Origin: Sandarakinorhabdus limnophila DSM 17366
GTDB lineage: Bacteria > Pseudomonadota > Alphaproteobacteria > Sphingomonadales > Sphingomonadaceae
Reading direction: 5' to 3'
NCBI RefSeq assembly: GCF_000420765.1
Contig: NZ_ATVO01000008.1
Location: 1-64,000, forward strand
DNA length: 64,000 bases
Shown piece after piece: positions 35,944 through 45,691 of this stretch (within the stretch, counting starts at the first letter, position 1; every line of letters starts with the position of its first letter). The notes under the pieces were generated by a model. That model made no database searches. It saw nothing but the letters and a program-made list of their open reading frames with translations, and was not told the DNA's origin. The position numbers and the translations under genes were made by a program.

Positions 35944-36005
35944 GGGCGGCTGGTTGTTACCTTCTGCGGCCATCGATTGGCGCGGAAAGAAGTATCAGAG
36001 ACAAT

Positions 36006-36122
36006 TGCCTCCGGCGGGCAGGCCTGAGGCCTGCACCCATTTGAATTTTTTGGCTCACGTTCGTCACAGGGCACACGCCCACGAAAGTGGGTCCAGGGCC
36101 TCAGGCCCTGGCCGCCGGAGGC
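36006..36122. repeat. paired REP-like elements in inverted orientation (REPIN-like)
   Basis: The forward copy at 36006-36050 (gcctccggcgggc, hairpin aggcctgaggcct, tail gcacccatttgaattt) faces an inverted copy at 36078-36122 (tail cccacgaaagtgggtcc, hairpin agggcctcaggccct, head ggccgccggaggc). A 27-base spacer lies between them. The whole unit can fold into one long cruciform. It sits between the convergent desaturase and monooxygenase genes and shows what the undisturbed form of the pair around mrr would look like. Confidence 0.8.
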
Positions 36123-36136
36123 ATCCCGTCCCGACT

Positions 36137-37864
36137 TTAAACCCGGCCGTGCTCCTGCATCCAGTTCATCACCCGGCCCATCGCCATTTCCATCAAGTGC
36201 GGCGCCATGTTTTCGGGCGGCGGCGGCAGGCTGTCGAACACCCGGCTCTCGCTGAGCACCTGATCGCCGCGGGCGATCACAAAGCCCTGCCAACCCTTGT
36301 CCCGCACCGCATTGCAGATATCGGTATAGGTGTGCAGCCCGCCGGCATAGGCCATGAAACGGCGCGGCTTGCCCGGCACGTTGGCGCCCATGTACCAGCT
36401 GTTGGCCTGCGGCAGCAGCGTCATTGCGGCAGTCTGGTCGCAATGATCGGTCCACGCCTGTTCGGCCTCACGGCTGGCCTCGATGCGAGCGGCTTGGGCA
36501 GCGTTCAATGATCCGATGATGCTGGCCACATATTCCACATGCTGTTCGATGCTGTGGATCATGTTGGTCAGCACCGATGGGCTGCCCGGTCCGGTGATCA
36601 GGAACAGATTGGGGAAGCCGGCGACCATCAAGCCAAGATAGGTTTCCGGGCCGGCGGCCCAATGCTCCTTGATGGTCTCGCCGCCCACGCCCCGGATATC
36701 GATGCGCTCGATGGCGCCGGTCATCGCGTCGAATCCAGTGGCCAGCACCACGGCATCGAAATCGAAGCTGTTGTGCTTCGTCTTGATGCCGGTGGCGGTG
36801 AAATGTTGAAGCGGATCAGCGCGCAGATCGATCAGCGAGACGTTGTCGCGATTGTAGGTCGCGTAATAGCCGGTATCGACGCACGGCCGCTTGGTGCCGA
36901 ACGGGTGATCCTTGGGCGTGAGCAGTTCGGCGACCTTGGGATCCTTCACCTGTTCGCGGATCTTGGCGGCGACGAAATCGGCGATGATCTTGTTGGCTTC
37001 GGCATCAATGCCCTGATCGGCAAAGCCGCTGAGCAGCCGGAACCCGCCCCAAGCCCAGCGCCGTTCCAGTTCGGCCTTGATCTCTTCCGGTGGCGTGTGG
37101 ATGGCGATCACGTCTTCGCGGGCCTCGTTCCAGAAACCGCCCACTGTGGCGCGGCTGCGGGCGCGATAAGCGCGGGGGTCCTTCAGCCATTCCTGGAAAT
37201 CATCGTCTGGAATCGGGCCATTGTGGGCCGGCATCGAATAATTGGGCGTGCGCTGGAACACGGTGAGGTGCGCGGCGGTTTCGGCGATGATCGGGATCGA
37301 CTGGATGGCCGACGATCCGGTGCCGATGATGCCGACGCGCTGCCCGCTGAAATCCACGCCCTCATGCGGCCAGCGCGAGGTGCGATAGATGGTGCCCTGA
37401 TAATCCTCGATGCCGGGGAAGGTGACATCGGTGGGCACGGACAGGCAGCCGGTGGCCATCACCACAAAGCGGGCCGGGATCACCTCGCCGCTGTCGAGCG
37501 TGACGTTCCAGCCATCGGCCTTGGCATCCCAGTGGGCGGCGGTCACGCGGGTGTTGAAGCTGATGTCGGGTTTCAGGTCGAAACGTTCGGCGACATGGTT
37601 TGCATAGGCCAGCAGTTCGGGCTGCGGCGCATAGCGCTCCGACCAGCGCCATTCCTGTTCAAGTTTCTCATCAAAGCCGAAGCTGTATTCCAGGCTCTGG
37701 ATATCGACGCGGGCGCCGGGATAGCGATTCCAGTACCAGGTGCCGCCAACGCCGCTGCCGGCCTCGATCACGCGGGTCTTCAGGCCCTGCTCCCGGCATT
37801 TCAGCAGCATGTACATGCCGGAAAATCCGGCCCCCACAATCAGCACATCCAGACGGTCTGCCAT
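36137..37864 (-). CDS. Baeyer-Villiger-type flavin monooxygenase
   Basis: This 575-residue cytoplasmic protein has two Rossmann motifs, LIVGAGFSGMYMLLK (FAD) and VGIIGTGSSAIQSIP (NADPH). GVGGTWYWNRYPGARVDIQS is typical of cyclohexanone or steroid monooxygenases. The fingerprint FxGxxxHxxxW reads YQGTIYRTSRWP here, so an Arg replaces the signature His. The enzyme may therefore have altered activity, or belong to a variant class. The product would be an ester or lactone from a ketone; the substrate is unknown. ATG 37864 gives MADRLDVLIVG. It marks the edge of the photosynthesis cluster and is separated from pufC by a terminator. Confidence 0.88.
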   Translation of the reverse strand: MADRLDVLIVGAGFSGMYMLLKCREQGLKTRVIEAGSGVGGTWYWNRYPGARVDIQSLEYSFGFDEKLEQEWRWSERYAPQPELLAYANHVAERFDLKPDISFNTRVTAAHWDAKADGWNVTLDSGEVIPARFVVMATGCLSVPTDVTFPGIEDYQGTIYRTSRWPHEGVDFSGQRVGIIGTGSSAIQSIPIIAETAAHLTVFQRTPNYSMPAHNGPIPDDDFQEWLKDPRAYRARSRATVGGFWNEAREDVIAIHTPPEEIKAELERRWAWGGFRLLSGFADQGIDAEANKIIADFVAAKIREQVKDPKVAELLTPKDHPFGTKRPCVDTGYYATYNRDNVSLIDLRADPLQHFTATGIKTKHNSFDFDAVVLATGFDAMTGAIERIDIRGVGGETIKEHWAAGPETYLGLMVAGFPNLFLITGPGSPSVLTNMIHSIEQHVEYVASIIGSLNAAQAARIEASREAEQAWTDHCDQTAAMTLLPQANSWYMGANVPGKPRRFMAYAGGLHTYTDICNAVRDKGWQGFVIARGDQVLSESRVFDSLPPPPENMAPHLMEMAMGRVMNWMQEHGRV

Positions 37865-37982
37865 GATCTTCTCCCCAATCTTGCGGCCCCTCCCCAGGGG
37901 CATGACCACCGCACGCTACCACGGCCCGAACTGGGGCAAAGCTGGGAATATTAGGTGCGACAGGCCTTCCCCGGAAATGAAA

Positions 37983-38014
37983 CAGGCCCCGGCGTCTGTG
38001 AACGCCGGGGCCTG
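37983..38014 (-). terminator. intrinsic terminator after pufC
   Basis: A perfect 12-base stem (caggccccggcg / cgccggggcctg) with an eight-base loop lies 23 bases after the pufC stop. Reading with the puf operon it is followed by a T-rich stretch (TTTCATTT). It ends the puf transcript. Confidence 0.88.
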
Positions 38015-38036
38015 CCCATACCTGCTGCGCTGTAAC

Positions 38037-39179
38037 TCAAGCGGCGGGCTTCACAGCCTCCGCCGCCGCAGCGGTCTCTGCCGGTGCCGGAGTGGCAGCC
38101 ACCACGGGTGCCGGAGCGGCAACCGGAGCAGCGCCCTTCAGCGCCGGATAGTCTTTCAGCATCTTGTATCCGCCCAGCGGCTTGTTCACGCCCTGGTGGC
38201 AGGTGGCGCAGTTCACCTTCAGCGGATCGCCGTGCGGGCCACGGCGGTTGCCATAGGCACCCTTGCCGTTGGCTGGCCACACATCGCCCAGAGCGCTGAT
38301 GTAGTTGTTGTTGGTGTCACGCACCATGCGGATGCCATACCAGGCATTCACACGCTGCGGCCGGCTGTCTTCCCACTTCGCGAAGTTATTCGAGTTGTGG
38401 CAGAAGGTGCAGTTCACGCCCAGGCCCTGGCTCATGTGCATCATGAGGCCATAGGTCTTTTCGGTGGACTGGATGGCAGCCTTGCTGGCGGCGGTCGGGA
38501 ATTCCTTGCCGCCCACCCGGATGGTTTCCTTGCCGGCCAGATAATCCGTGAACGGATCAGAGTTCAGCGAGGCGTAGGCCACCGTTTGCGCCGGGGTGTT
38601 GCCGCCCCGCTTGTTGCCGGTGATGGTGCTCGGATCCGGAACAGCGGAAGACCAGTTGTTCACCGGCACCGGATTGCCGCGGTGGCAGGTCCAGCAGGTG
38701 ACACCGGCGTTTTCCTGATCAGCGCCCTGGCCTGCGAAGTGCGGCTTCCAGTTGGCGTTGATGTTCTGGGTCATCAGCAACATCTTGCGGGCTACGACCT
38801 TGGTGTATTTCTCGTCCGAGGCCATGTTTTCCGGATTGTGGCAGTAGGTGCAGCCAGCATCCTTGACGTTGGAACCGTCGGGCGCGATCCATGTGGTCAT
38901 CGCCTGCATCAGATAGTTGAACTCGTCCACCGAGACGTTGCCCAGCACGGGCACATTCTCATAGGCCGTGCTCGCCCGGTCGCCAGCGATCATCTCAGCG
39001 GTCAGCTCATAGGGTGGGGCTGGAATGTCCCCAACCTTGGCCTTGCTGTCAGGATCGCTGATCTGGACCATGGCGGTGCCGCGGAAGCCAACCTGCTCCT
39101 GCTCTTTCGAGCCGAGTTCACAACCCGCCAGCAGCAGGGCCGGCAAAGCGATGGCGACAAGCTTGTTCAGCGTCTTCAT
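38037..39179 (-). CDS. pufC: photosynthetic reaction centre tetraheme cytochrome c subunit
   Basis: This 380-residue periplasmic lipoprotein re-reduces the photo-oxidised special pair. The signal peptide ends in a lipobox ([10 protein letters not shown]), giving a lipid-anchored Cys. Four haem motifs are seen in order: [27 protein letters not shown] and NCATCHQGV. Methionines for axial ligation lie in the preceding helices (for example [18 protein letters not shown]). The tail after residue 345 is an Ala/Pro/Val-rich extension. It overlaps pufM by four bases. Haem attachment depends on the Ccm system encoded at 16-20 kb. Confidence 0.97.
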   Translation of the reverse strand: MKTLNKLVAIALPALLLAGCELGSKEQEQVGFRGTAMVQISDPDSKAKVGDIPAPPYELTAEMIAGDRASTAYENVPVLGNVSVDEFNYLMQAMTTWIAPDGSNVKDAGCTYCHNPENMASDEKYTKVVARKMLLMTQNINANWKPHFAGQGADQENAGVTCWTCHRGNPVPVNNWSSAVPDPSTITGNKRGGNTPAQTVAYASLNSDPFTDYLAGKETIRVGGKEFPTAASKAAIQSTEKTYGLMMHMSQGLGVNCTFCHNSNNFAKWEDSRPQRVNAWYGIRMVRDTNNNYISALGDVWPANGKGAYGNRRGPHGDPLKVNCATCHQGVNKPLGGYKMLKDYPALKGAAPVAAPAPVVAATPAPAETAAAAEAVKPAA

Positions 39180-40147
39180 TGCGGTGCTCCCGGAAGGGTG
39201 GCGGGATCAACGACACCGGTGGCCGGATATTCGCGGGCAAAGCCGTGATCGACCGCCCACAGGAACCAGTTGTCGACAACCGTGCCGGTGAGCAGGATGC
39301 CGATGCCGCCCGTGAGCGTCGTCAGCACTGCAAACCACCAAGCCCAACGGTGGATGGATTCCATCGTGGCGTTCCAGCCCATGGTCCAGCGCCAGAACAG
39401 CGCTGCACGTTCAGAGGCAGTACCGCGATCGGTGATCTGTTCGATTTCGCGTTCGCCGCCATAACGGCCCACCGCGAGGATGGTCGCGCCGTGCATGGCG
39501 AACAGCAGGGTCGATCCATAAAGGAAGGCGATGCTGAGCGCGTGGAACGGATTGTAGAACAGATTGCCGTAGCGGATCGAGAAGGCCGCGGTCCAATCCA
39601 GGTGCGGGAAGATGCCGAACGGCACCGCTTCGGCCCAGCTGCCCATCATCATCGGGCGGATGAAGCCGAGCACGAGGTAGAGCCAGATCGCCGAGCCGAA
39701 GGCCCAGGCCACGTGCGTGCCCATGCCCAGTTCCTTGGCGCGCACATAAGTGCGGGCCCACCACAGCAAGATGGACGCCGTGAGGAAGAAGCCGGCGGCA
39801 ATCCACCAGCCGCCTTCGTTCAACGGCACGCCAACGGTGAAGCCATATTTGGCGGCCGGCGGTTCAAGCGCGAGCCAGAAGAACTGGCGCACGAACTGGA
39901 TCGGATCCCAGTTCACCGATGCCGCCATGTTGAGACCCATGATCTCGATGGCGATGAAGCCACTCAGCAGAGAGGCGATGCCGAGCTTGCCGAGGTAGAC
40001 GGGACCAAGCTGGGCGCCGCCCAGCTTGCCCATCAGCCACGACGTGCCGAACGGACCAAAGCGCTCATCGTTGTGAGGACCAAGCGGAACGCCGGCTTCC
40101 AGCTCACCACGGAGCTGTACCTGCGTGAAGATGTTTTGATATGCCAT
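39176..40147 (-). CDS. pufM: photosynthetic reaction centre subunit M
   Basis: This 323-residue, five-helix inner-membrane protein forms the reaction centre core with PufL. Key histidines are His202 in [11 protein letters not shown] (special-pair bacteriochlorophyll), His219 in [10 protein letters not shown] and the one in [12 protein letters not shown] (non-haem iron). The Glu ligand to iron lies in the GGEREIEQ loop. It opens [19 protein letters not shown]. The gene lies 15 bases after pufL and overlaps pufC with ATGA. Confidence 0.98.
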   Translation of the reverse strand: MAYQNIFTQVQLRGELEAGVPLGPHNDERFGPFGTSWLMGKLGGAQLGPVYLGKLGIASLLSGFIAIEIMGLNMAASVNWDPIQFVRQFFWLALEPPAAKYGFTVGVPLNEGGWWIAAGFFLTASILLWWARTYVRAKELGMGTHVAWAFGSAIWLYLVLGFIRPMMMGSWAEAVPFGIFPHLDWTAAFSIRYGNLFYNPFHALSIAFLYGSTLLFAMHGATILAVGRYGGEREIEQITDRGTASERAALFWRWTMGWNATMESIHRWAWWFAVLTTLTGGIGILLTGTVVDNWFLWAVDHGFAREYPATGVVDPATLPGAPQ

Positions 40148-40162
40148 GGCGCGTCCCTGTCC

Positions 40163-40987
40163 TCAGCTCCAGATCGGCAGATTGAGCCACCACGTCCACC
40201 ACTCCGGCCAGCCGCGTGACCAGAAGGGACCCGAGATGATGATGCACACCGCGCTCCAGAAACCGGCATTCATTGCCAGCAGCAGGCCCACGCGGTGGAT
40301 GCCCAGCGTACCGACGGAATAACCGATCAGATCGCGGAAAAATGTATCTTCATACTCTGGCGACTTGACCGTTTCGCCCTTGGCCGGGTTGACCGCCGAC
40401 AACACCAGCGCGCCATGCAAACCAAGCGCCAGGGTGGTGGTGAAGAAGAAGCTCACCGCCAGCATGTGCGCCGGGTTGTAATGGAAATGCAGATATTGAT
40501 AGCCGGTGTTCGACACCCAATCGAGGTGCGGGAAGATGCCGTAGGGGAAACCATAGCCCCAGGCACCCATGAGCAGCGGGCGGAACACTACCAGCGTGAC
40601 ATAGGCAAAGATCGCCATGCCGAACGCGGCCGGCACATGATAGCCGATGCCGAGCTTGCGGCAGATTTCCACTTCACGCAGCGCCCAACTGACAAACGCG
40701 CCAACAGCGCAGATCGTGACGATCTGCCAGAGGCCGCCTTCCTTCAGCGGCGCCAGCTTCAGCCCATAGCTGATGTCTGGCGGTGCGATGTTGATAAGCC
40801 AGGGGTTCCAGGTGTCGCCGATGGCAGCACCATAGATGATCAGTGCCGTACCCAGGGCAGCGAAGAAGGCCGTCGTGACTCCGAAGAAGCCAACGTAAAA
40901 GGGACCAACCCAGAAGTCGAAGAGGTCGCCGCCAATCAGCGTGCCTCCGCGAACTCGATATTTTCGTTCAAAACTCAACACTGCCAT
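40163..40987 (-). CDS. pufL: photosynthetic reaction centre subunit L
   Basis: This 274-residue, five-helix protein binds the active-branch pigments and the secondary quinone site. It opens [20 protein letters not shown]. His174 in [10 protein letters not shown] corresponds to the special-pair ligand (His173 in Rhodobacter numbering). Further iron ligands are in [10 protein letters not shown] and [15 protein letters not shown] 40987 has a strong GGGGGAGG ribosome site, matching high expression. A GC-rich leader with two hairpins separates it from pufA. Confidence 0.98.
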   Translation of the reverse strand: MAVLSFERKYRVRGGTLIGGDLFDFWVGPFYVGFFGVTTAFFAALGTALIIYGAAIGDTWNPWLINIAPPDISYGLKLAPLKEGGLWQIVTICAVGAFVSWALREVEICRKLGIGYHVPAAFGMAIFAYVTLVVFRPLLMGAWGYGFPYGIFPHLDWVSNTGYQYLHFHYNPAHMLAVSFFFTTTLALGLHGALVLSAVNPAKGETVKSPEYEDTFFRDLIGYSVGTLGIHRVGLLLAMNAGFWSAVCIIISGPFWSRGWPEWWTWWLNLPIWS

Positions 40988-41020
40988 GGCGCACCTCCCC
41001 CATGTTACCGCGGAAGCTTG

Positions 41021-41037
41021 GCTGACCAACGGTCAGC
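41021..41037 (-). promoter_or_regulatory. hairpin in the pufA-pufL spacer, near pufL
   Basis: A perfect seven-base stem gctgacc-aac-ggtcagc stands 34 bases before pufL. With the larger hairpin at 41070-41101 it probably blocks 3' exonucleases and lets the light-harvesting message outlast the reaction-centre message, as is known for puf mRNA in Rhodobacter. Confidence 0.7.
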
Positions 41038-41069
41038 AGCCAGCGGAACGGGCCCGTTGCAAGGGTGTG

Positions 41070-41101
41070 GATGGGCGGGCGGCGGAACCGGCCCGCCCAT
41101 C
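41070..41101 (-). promoter_or_regulatory. strong intercistronic hairpin in the pufA-pufL spacer
   Basis: A perfect 11-base GC stem gatgggcgggc / gcccgcccatc has a ten-base loop, 40 bases after the pufA stop. There is no T run, so it is more likely a segmental mRNA stabiliser than a terminator. This fits the need for many LH1 polypeptides per reaction centre. Confidence 0.8.
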
Positions 41102-41140
41102 GCACGCTTGACCGGAACAGCCCGGGCAGCCTGACGGATG

Positions 41141-41320
41141 TCAGGCGGCCTGGGTAGTTTCCGTGATGGCTGCAGCCTTCGCCGGTTCGGCGCCGTCCAA
41201 CCAATTGTACCGCTCGGTGCTGAGCAGGATGAAATGGATCAGCACGGCCAGCGTGAACAGGAAGACCGCCAGGGCGGTCAGGATGCGCTGCGGATTGAAA
41301 GTTTGCCAGATCTTCCACAT
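41141..41320 (-). CDS. pufA: light-harvesting 1 alpha polypeptide
   Basis: This 59-residue single-helix membrane protein of the LH1 ring opens [20 protein letters not shown]. The bacteriochlorophyll-ligating histidine is in [16 protein letters not shown]. The N-terminal WKIW segment and the post-helix ERYNWL are standard for LH1 alpha chains. The gene is short and easily missed. The start ATG 41320 has AAGGAG twelve bases upstream and lies 12 bases after the pufB stop. It ends with a short Ala/Thr-rich tail. Confidence 0.96.
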   Translation of the reverse strand: MWKIWQTFNPQRILTALAVFLFTLAVLIHFILLSTERYNWLDGAEPAKAAAITETTQAA

Positions 41321-41332
41321 TGTCGTCGCTCC

Positions 41333-41563
41333 TTAAGCGTGGGGCGCAGCGACGCTGGAAGCGTCAGCCTGCTGGATCTGGTGGATTTCCACGGCCGCGT
41401 ACGGACGCTTCGAACCGAACCAGGGGCGCCAAACCCAAACGAGCCAGTGGGCGATCACAGCCACGATCACGAAGAACGCCATCGACACGACGAAGCCCTT
41501 GTGGAACTCCCGCGCTTCGGCGTCGGTCAGGTAGGTACCCGGACCAATCTTGTTGTCACTCAT
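41333..41563 (-). CDS. pufB: light-harvesting 1 beta polypeptide
   Basis: This 76-residue single-helix protein opens [20 protein letters not shown]. The helix reads [20 protein letters not shown], with the pigment-binding His in [12 protein letters not shown]. Usual LH1 beta chains have about 48-55 residues. This one carries a hydrophilic extension of about 18 residues after [21 protein letters not shown] site precedes ATG 41563. It is the first gene of pufBALMC, following bchZ after 187 bases; no pufQ is seen. Confidence 0.95.
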   Translation of the reverse strand: MSDNKIGPGTYLTDAEAREFHKGFVVSMAFFVIVAVIAHWLVWVWRPWFGSKRPYAAVEIHQIQQADASSVAAPHA

Positions 41564-41659
41564 GCCTTTTCCTCCGATGGTTCCGCCGCACGCTGCCAAT
41601 ATGGCATCGCCCGACCGGCGGCTTTGCGGCGTAGGATGATTCCACCGCAAAGAGATTGA

Positions 41660-41688
41660 GACTGTGTCAGATTGTCTCTGCGACAGTC
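41660..41688. promoter_or_regulatory. inverted repeat in the puf leader (GACTGT-N17-ACAGTC)
   Basis: Perfect six-base arms lie about 100 bases before pufB, with an inner shorter palindrome tgtc-tctgc-gaca at 41673-41685. The TGT/ACA ends resemble a PpsR half-site pair, but the spacing is 17 rather than 12. It lies where a puf promoter is expected, after bchZ. The regulator is unknown. Confidence 0.4.
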
Positions 41689-41750
41689 TATGCCTGACCT
41701 TGCCAGCAAGGCAAGTGAATTACAGCTTGAATTGAGGGCGATAGCGCCGA

Positions 41751-43199
41751 TCATGCCGCCTGGGCCTCATAAAGGCGCACAGCGGAGCGCAAACGGTCCA
41801 CGGTTACCAATTTTTCACCCGCGTCGCGGGCCGCACGCTCTGCCGCATCACGCAAACGCTTGGCCGCAGAGATCCGCACCAAAACCGGCTCCTTGTCGAC
41901 AATCCGGTCGAGCTCTGAACGGGCCTCGTCTTCCCAGCCCACCGCTTCCAGCAGGCGCGACGGCGTCGCATCGGCCTTGTCCATCATGGTGGACAGCGGC
42001 AGGATGAAGAACAGCGCATCGAACAGGGCGTTGCACACTTCCTGCATGATCCAGGTGCAGCCGGCGTAGCCCATGAAGGGCGTACCGGTGTGGCGGCGGA
42101 TAGCGGCACCGGGGAAGCTGGCGTTGATGTAGATCGACCGGCTGTTCGATTCGGCCATGTACATGCGTTCGTTGTAGCTGCCGAACACGATCAGCGGGCT
42201 CGACGTGGCGATGGCCTGTTTCACGGCTTCATTGTCGGGCTTCACGCCGGCGTTGCGCTGGAAGTCGAACACGCAGGGCATGCCCATGTCATCTTCCAGG
42301 AATACCTTCATGCCGCGGGCATAGGTTTCCGTCGCCACGATGCCAAAGCTGGCGGTGGCAAAGAAATCCTGGGTGACCGAACGCCACAGATCCCACAGCG
42401 GCTTGATGGTGGTGTGCTTTTCCTTCTCGATGAAGGGTTCCGGGTCCACACCGGTGAGCTCACCCAGCTTGCGCAGGAAGGCGGTGGTGCTGGCCAGACC
42501 GATGGGGGCCTGGAGATAGGGCCGCTCCAGCGTCTCGCACAGGTTGCGGCCCCATTCGCGGTACATGCACACGTTCACCGACGCATCGGCAAGGCGGCGG
42601 ATATCGGCAAGGTGCGTGCCCAGCGGGAACACCATGTTCACCTCGCAGCCCATGCCTTCGATCAGGCGGCGGATCTCCGCCAGGTCCGACGGCATGTTGA
42701 AGGTGCCATATTGCGGCCCGATGATGTTGACGAGCGGCTTTTCGCCCTCTTTCCGCACCTTGGGCGCCGGCATCTTCTTCGGGCCGAATTCCTTCCACAG
42801 CCAGGTCAGCGCGCGGTCGGCGGCCTGCCATTGATCCTCATCGATGGTGCGCGGCAGGAAGCGGACGATGCTGGTGCCTTCCGGCGTCACGCCGCCACCG
42901 ATCATTTCGGCGATGGAGCCGGTGACGACCACCGCAGGAAGCGCCGGATCGAGCGTGCGCCAGGCGCGCTTCATGGCGCCCTCGGTGCCGGTCTTTGCCA
43001 GTTCATCCTCGCCCAGGCCGGTAACAACGATGGGCAGTTCGTGCGGCGGCAGGCCGTCAGTGTAGTGCAGCACCGAAGTGACCGGAAGGTTTTCGCAGCC
43101 CACCGGGCCATCAATGACAACCTGCAGGCCCTTCACCGAGGTGAAGCTGTACACGGCGCCCCAATAGCCGCCGGCCCTATCATGATCGAGCACGAGCAT
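41751..43199 (-). CDS. bchZ: chlorophyllide a reductase subunit Z
   Basis: This 482-residue catalytic subunit (NifK-like) of chlorophyllide a reductase reduces the C7-C8 bond of ring B. It opens [35 protein letters not shown] carries a cluster-ligating cysteine, and [20 protein letters not shown] lies near the C-terminus. The enzyme works with BchY and the ATP-dependent reductase BchX. The gene follows bchY after four bases and ends 187 bases before pufB, so bchCXYZ can read through into puf, as in other purple bacteria. Confidence 0.97.
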   Translation of the reverse strand: MLVLDHDRAGGYWGAVYSFTSVKGLQVVIDGPVGCENLPVTSVLHYTDGLPPHELPIVVTGLGEDELAKTGTEGAMKRAWRTLDPALPAVVVTGSIAEMIGGGVTPEGTSIVRFLPRTIDEDQWQAADRALTWLWKEFGPKKMPAPKVRKEGEKPLVNIIGPQYGTFNMPSDLAEIRRLIEGMGCEVNMVFPLGTHLADIRRLADASVNVCMYREWGRNLCETLERPYLQAPIGLASTTAFLRKLGELTGVDPEPFIEKEKHTTIKPLWDLWRSVTQDFFATASFGIVATETYARGMKVFLEDDMGMPCVFDFQRNAGVKPDNEAVKQAIATSSPLIVFGSYNERMYMAESNSRSIYINASFPGAAIRRHTGTPFMGYAGCTWIMQEVCNALFDALFFILPLSTMMDKADATPSRLLEAVGWEDEARSELDRIVDKEPVLVRISAAKRLRDAAERAARDAGEKLVTVDRLRSAVRLYEAQAA

Positions 43200-43203
43200 G
43201 GCG

Positions 43204-44703
43204 TCAGTCCCCGATCGCTTCGCTCGCCTTGGCGGCAGCGATCATCTTACCAGCGTATTTCTTCTTGAACTCGGGCCGGTCACGAGGGACCTCTTCCCAG
43301 ATGCCGGCGGCATGGCCTTCGCCAACGCCCTGGAAAAAGTCCTTCATCATGTCGAACCGGCCCTTGTTGCCAAGCGCGCCGTTGATCACCTGCGCCAGGC
43401 TGCCGGCGCCGGCCGGCCCCATCAGCGGCCGTGCCGAGATGAGGTTGGTGAAATACAGGCCGGGGATGGCGCGCGTCTTGGCGTGCTGCACCACCGGCGT
43501 GGTGCCAATGGCCAGATCGGGGTGATATTCCTCCACCGCCGCGATGTCCTGTTCCAGGCTGGCGCGATACTGGATGCGCACGCCCTTGGCTTCCAGCCAT
43601 TCGCGATCGGGATCAGACCATTTGGTGCGCGGGCAGGCGGTGCCCACATAGGGCACATCGGCACCGGATTCGATCAGCAGCCGCGCCACCAGCAGTTCCG
43701 AGCCCTCGTAACCCGAAACCGTGATACGGCCCTTGATCGGCTTGGCCGAAAGCGCGCCGGTGATCGCCGGCAGCCACTTGTTCTGCGCGGCGGCCACCTT
43801 GTCAGCGGGCAGCCCGAACGCGTCGCCGATGGCAGCCAACCAGGCGGCCGTGCCATCCCGGCCCACCGGGGCCGAACCAACGACGGTGCGGCCGGCGGCT
43901 TCGAATTCACGCACGGCCGCCGTGTAGAACGGGTGGATGGCCGCCACCACCGGCGAGGCCAGCGCGGCATAAAGTTCCCGCCATTCGCGGGTGGGCACCA
44001 CTGGCCCAGCTGTCAGGCCCATCGGCTCCAGCAGCATCGAAATGCCCACCGGATCGGCCGGGAACATTTCGCCAAGCAGGGTCACGGTCGGCTTGTCAGG
44101 CATCACGGCGGGCGCCGCGACCGGGCCGGCCATGATTTCATTGCGCGCATAATTCAGCATCGCGCCGGCCAGCACGTCCTTGGCTTCGGCATGGGTCGGC
44201 ACGCCAAAGCCCGGCACGTCGATGCCGATGATGCGCACACCGTTGATCGCATCGGGCAGCAACTGCAGCGGCACACCCGAAGCGGTCGGCACGCACAAAT
44301 TGGTCACCACGATCGTGTCGTATTTTTCCGGGTCGGCCATGTCGTGCACAGCGTCGCGGATATCCTCGAACAACTTGCCGGTAACCAATGTTTCCGAATT
44401 GAACGGCACATAGCCCACCGTGCGCCGCGCTCCGTAGAAGTGCGACGTGAAGGTGAGGCCATAAACGCAGCAGGCCGAGCCCGACAGGATGGTAGCGGTG
44501 CGGCGCATGCGCAGGCCAACGCGCAGGGAACCGAAGGCCGGGCACATGGATTGCGGCTGGTCGTGCGGGCCCTTGGGATAATCGGCCGCATAGCGATCCA
44601 GCACTTCAGACTTGCCTGCCTTGGCCGCTGCATCGCGCATCGTGTCGGCGCCGGCGTGGCAGCCGGCCCCTTCCGCGGGCGGAACCGCCAAGTCTTCAGA
44701 CAT
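43204..44703 (-). CDS. bchY: chlorophyllide a reductase subunit Y
   Basis: This 499-residue NifD-like subunit pairs with BchZ and holds the [4Fe-4S] cluster and substrate site. [34 protein letters not shown] and [18 protein letters not shown] carry the conserved cysteines. Its start ATG 44703 lies inside the end of bchX (eight-base overlap), indicating coupled translation. The length is as expected. It ends [12 protein letters not shown]. Confidence 0.97.
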   Translation of the reverse strand: MSEDLAVPPAEGAGCHAGADTMRDAAAKAGKSEVLDRYAADYPKGPHDQPQSMCPAFGSLRVGLRMRRTATILSGSACCVYGLTFTSHFYGARRTVGYVPFNSETLVTGKLFEDIRDAVHDMADPEKYDTIVVTNLCVPTASGVPLQLLPDAINGVRIIGIDVPGFGVPTHAEAKDVLAGAMLNYARNEIMAGPVAAPAVMPDKPTVTLLGEMFPADPVGISMLLEPMGLTAGPVVPTREWRELYAALASPVVAAIHPFYTAAVREFEAAGRTVVGSAPVGRDGTAAWLAAIGDAFGLPADKVAAAQNKWLPAITGALSAKPIKGRITVSGYEGSELLVARLLIESGADVPYVGTACPRTKWSDPDREWLEAKGVRIQYRASLEQDIAAVEEYHPDLAIGTTPVVQHAKTRAIPGLYFTNLISARPLMGPAGAGSLAQVINGALGNKGRFDMMKDFFQGVGEGHAAGIWEEVPRDRPEFKKKYAGKMIAAAKASEAIGD

Positions 44704-45691
44704 TGTCGTACACCACTTCCAGGCTCGGCTTCGTCTCATAGACGCCGCCGCGCATGTCGGCCTGAGAAGCCGGTTTCAAGGTGAAGTTGCCACCGGTATC
44801 TTCCGGCTTGAACAGGCCGAGCAGGCCATCCTGATCGAGTGGGGTCGGCCGAACCGGCGGCGCGGTTGCAACGGCTTCTGCCAGTTCGGCGAACAACGGG
44901 CCCCACTGGCTGTCTGACGTGCCGATGATCTGATAATTGGCGGATTTCTTGCGGATATCTTCATGCGCCGGGATGCTGACGAGCACCGGGATGCCGACCG
45001 CCTTGGCAAAGGCCTGGGCCTCGCCCGAACCATCATCCTTGTTGATCAGGATGCCGGCGACGCCAACATTGCCGCCCATCTTGCGGAAATATTCCACCGC
45101 CTTGCAGACATTGTTGGCGACATACAGCGATTGCAGATCGTTCGAACCGACCACGATCACTTTCTGGCACATGTCGCGGGCGATCGGCAGGCCAAAGCCG
45201 CCGCACACCACGTCGCCCAGGAAATCGAGCAGGACGTAATCGAAGCCCCAATCGTGGAAGCCCAATTTTTCCAGGGTTTCAAAGCCGTGGATGATGCCAC
45301 GACCGCCGCAGCCACGGCCAACCTCGGGCCCGCCCAGTTCCATGGCGAACACGCCGTCGCGCTGGAAGCAGACGTCTTCAATCGACAGTTCTTCGCCCGA
45401 AAGCTTCTTCTTGGACGAGGTTTCGATGATCGTTGGCGTCGCCTTGCCGCCAAACAGCAGGCTGGTGGTGTCGCTCTTGGGATCGCAGCCGATCAGCAGC
45501 ACGCGCTTGCCCTGCTGCGCCATCATGTAGGAGAGGTTGGCGAGCGCGAAGCTCTTGCCGGAACCGCCCTTGCCGTAAATGGCAATGATCTGGGTTTCCT
45601 TGGTGATTTCGCCGGTGTGAACGGGATCAGGTTCCAGTTCAGCCTCCTCGCGAAGCGCGGCAACCTGATCGAGAAGATTATTGATGCTCAT
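44696..45691 (-). CDS. bchX: chlorophyllide a reductase iron protein
   Basis: This 331-residue NifH-like homodimeric ATPase feeds electrons to BchYZ. The P-loop IYGKGGSGKSFALANLSYM, the switch region IGCDPKSDTTSLL and the cluster cysteines in GRGCGGRGII and DVVCGGFGLPIA are intact. ATG 45691 gives MSINNLLDQVAAL and overlaps the bchC stop as ATGA. The N-terminal 40 residues before the P-loop are longer than in NifH, as usual for BchX. Confidence 0.97.
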   Translation of the reverse strand: MSINNLLDQVAALREEAELEPDPVHTGEITKETQIIAIYGKGGSGKSFALANLSYMMAQQGKRVLLIGCDPKSDTTSLLFGGKATPTIIETSSKKKLSGEELSIEDVCFQRDGVFAMELGGPEVGRGCGGRGIIHGFETLEKLGFHDWGFDYVLLDFLGDVVCGGFGLPIARDMCQKVIVVGSNDLQSLYVANNVCKAVEYFRKMGGNVGVAGILINKDDGSGEAQAFAKAVGIPVLVSIPAHEDIRKKSANYQIIGTSDSQWGPLFAELAEAVATAPPVRPTPLDQDGLLGLFKPEDTGGNFTLKPASQADMRGGVYETKPSLEVVYDNV

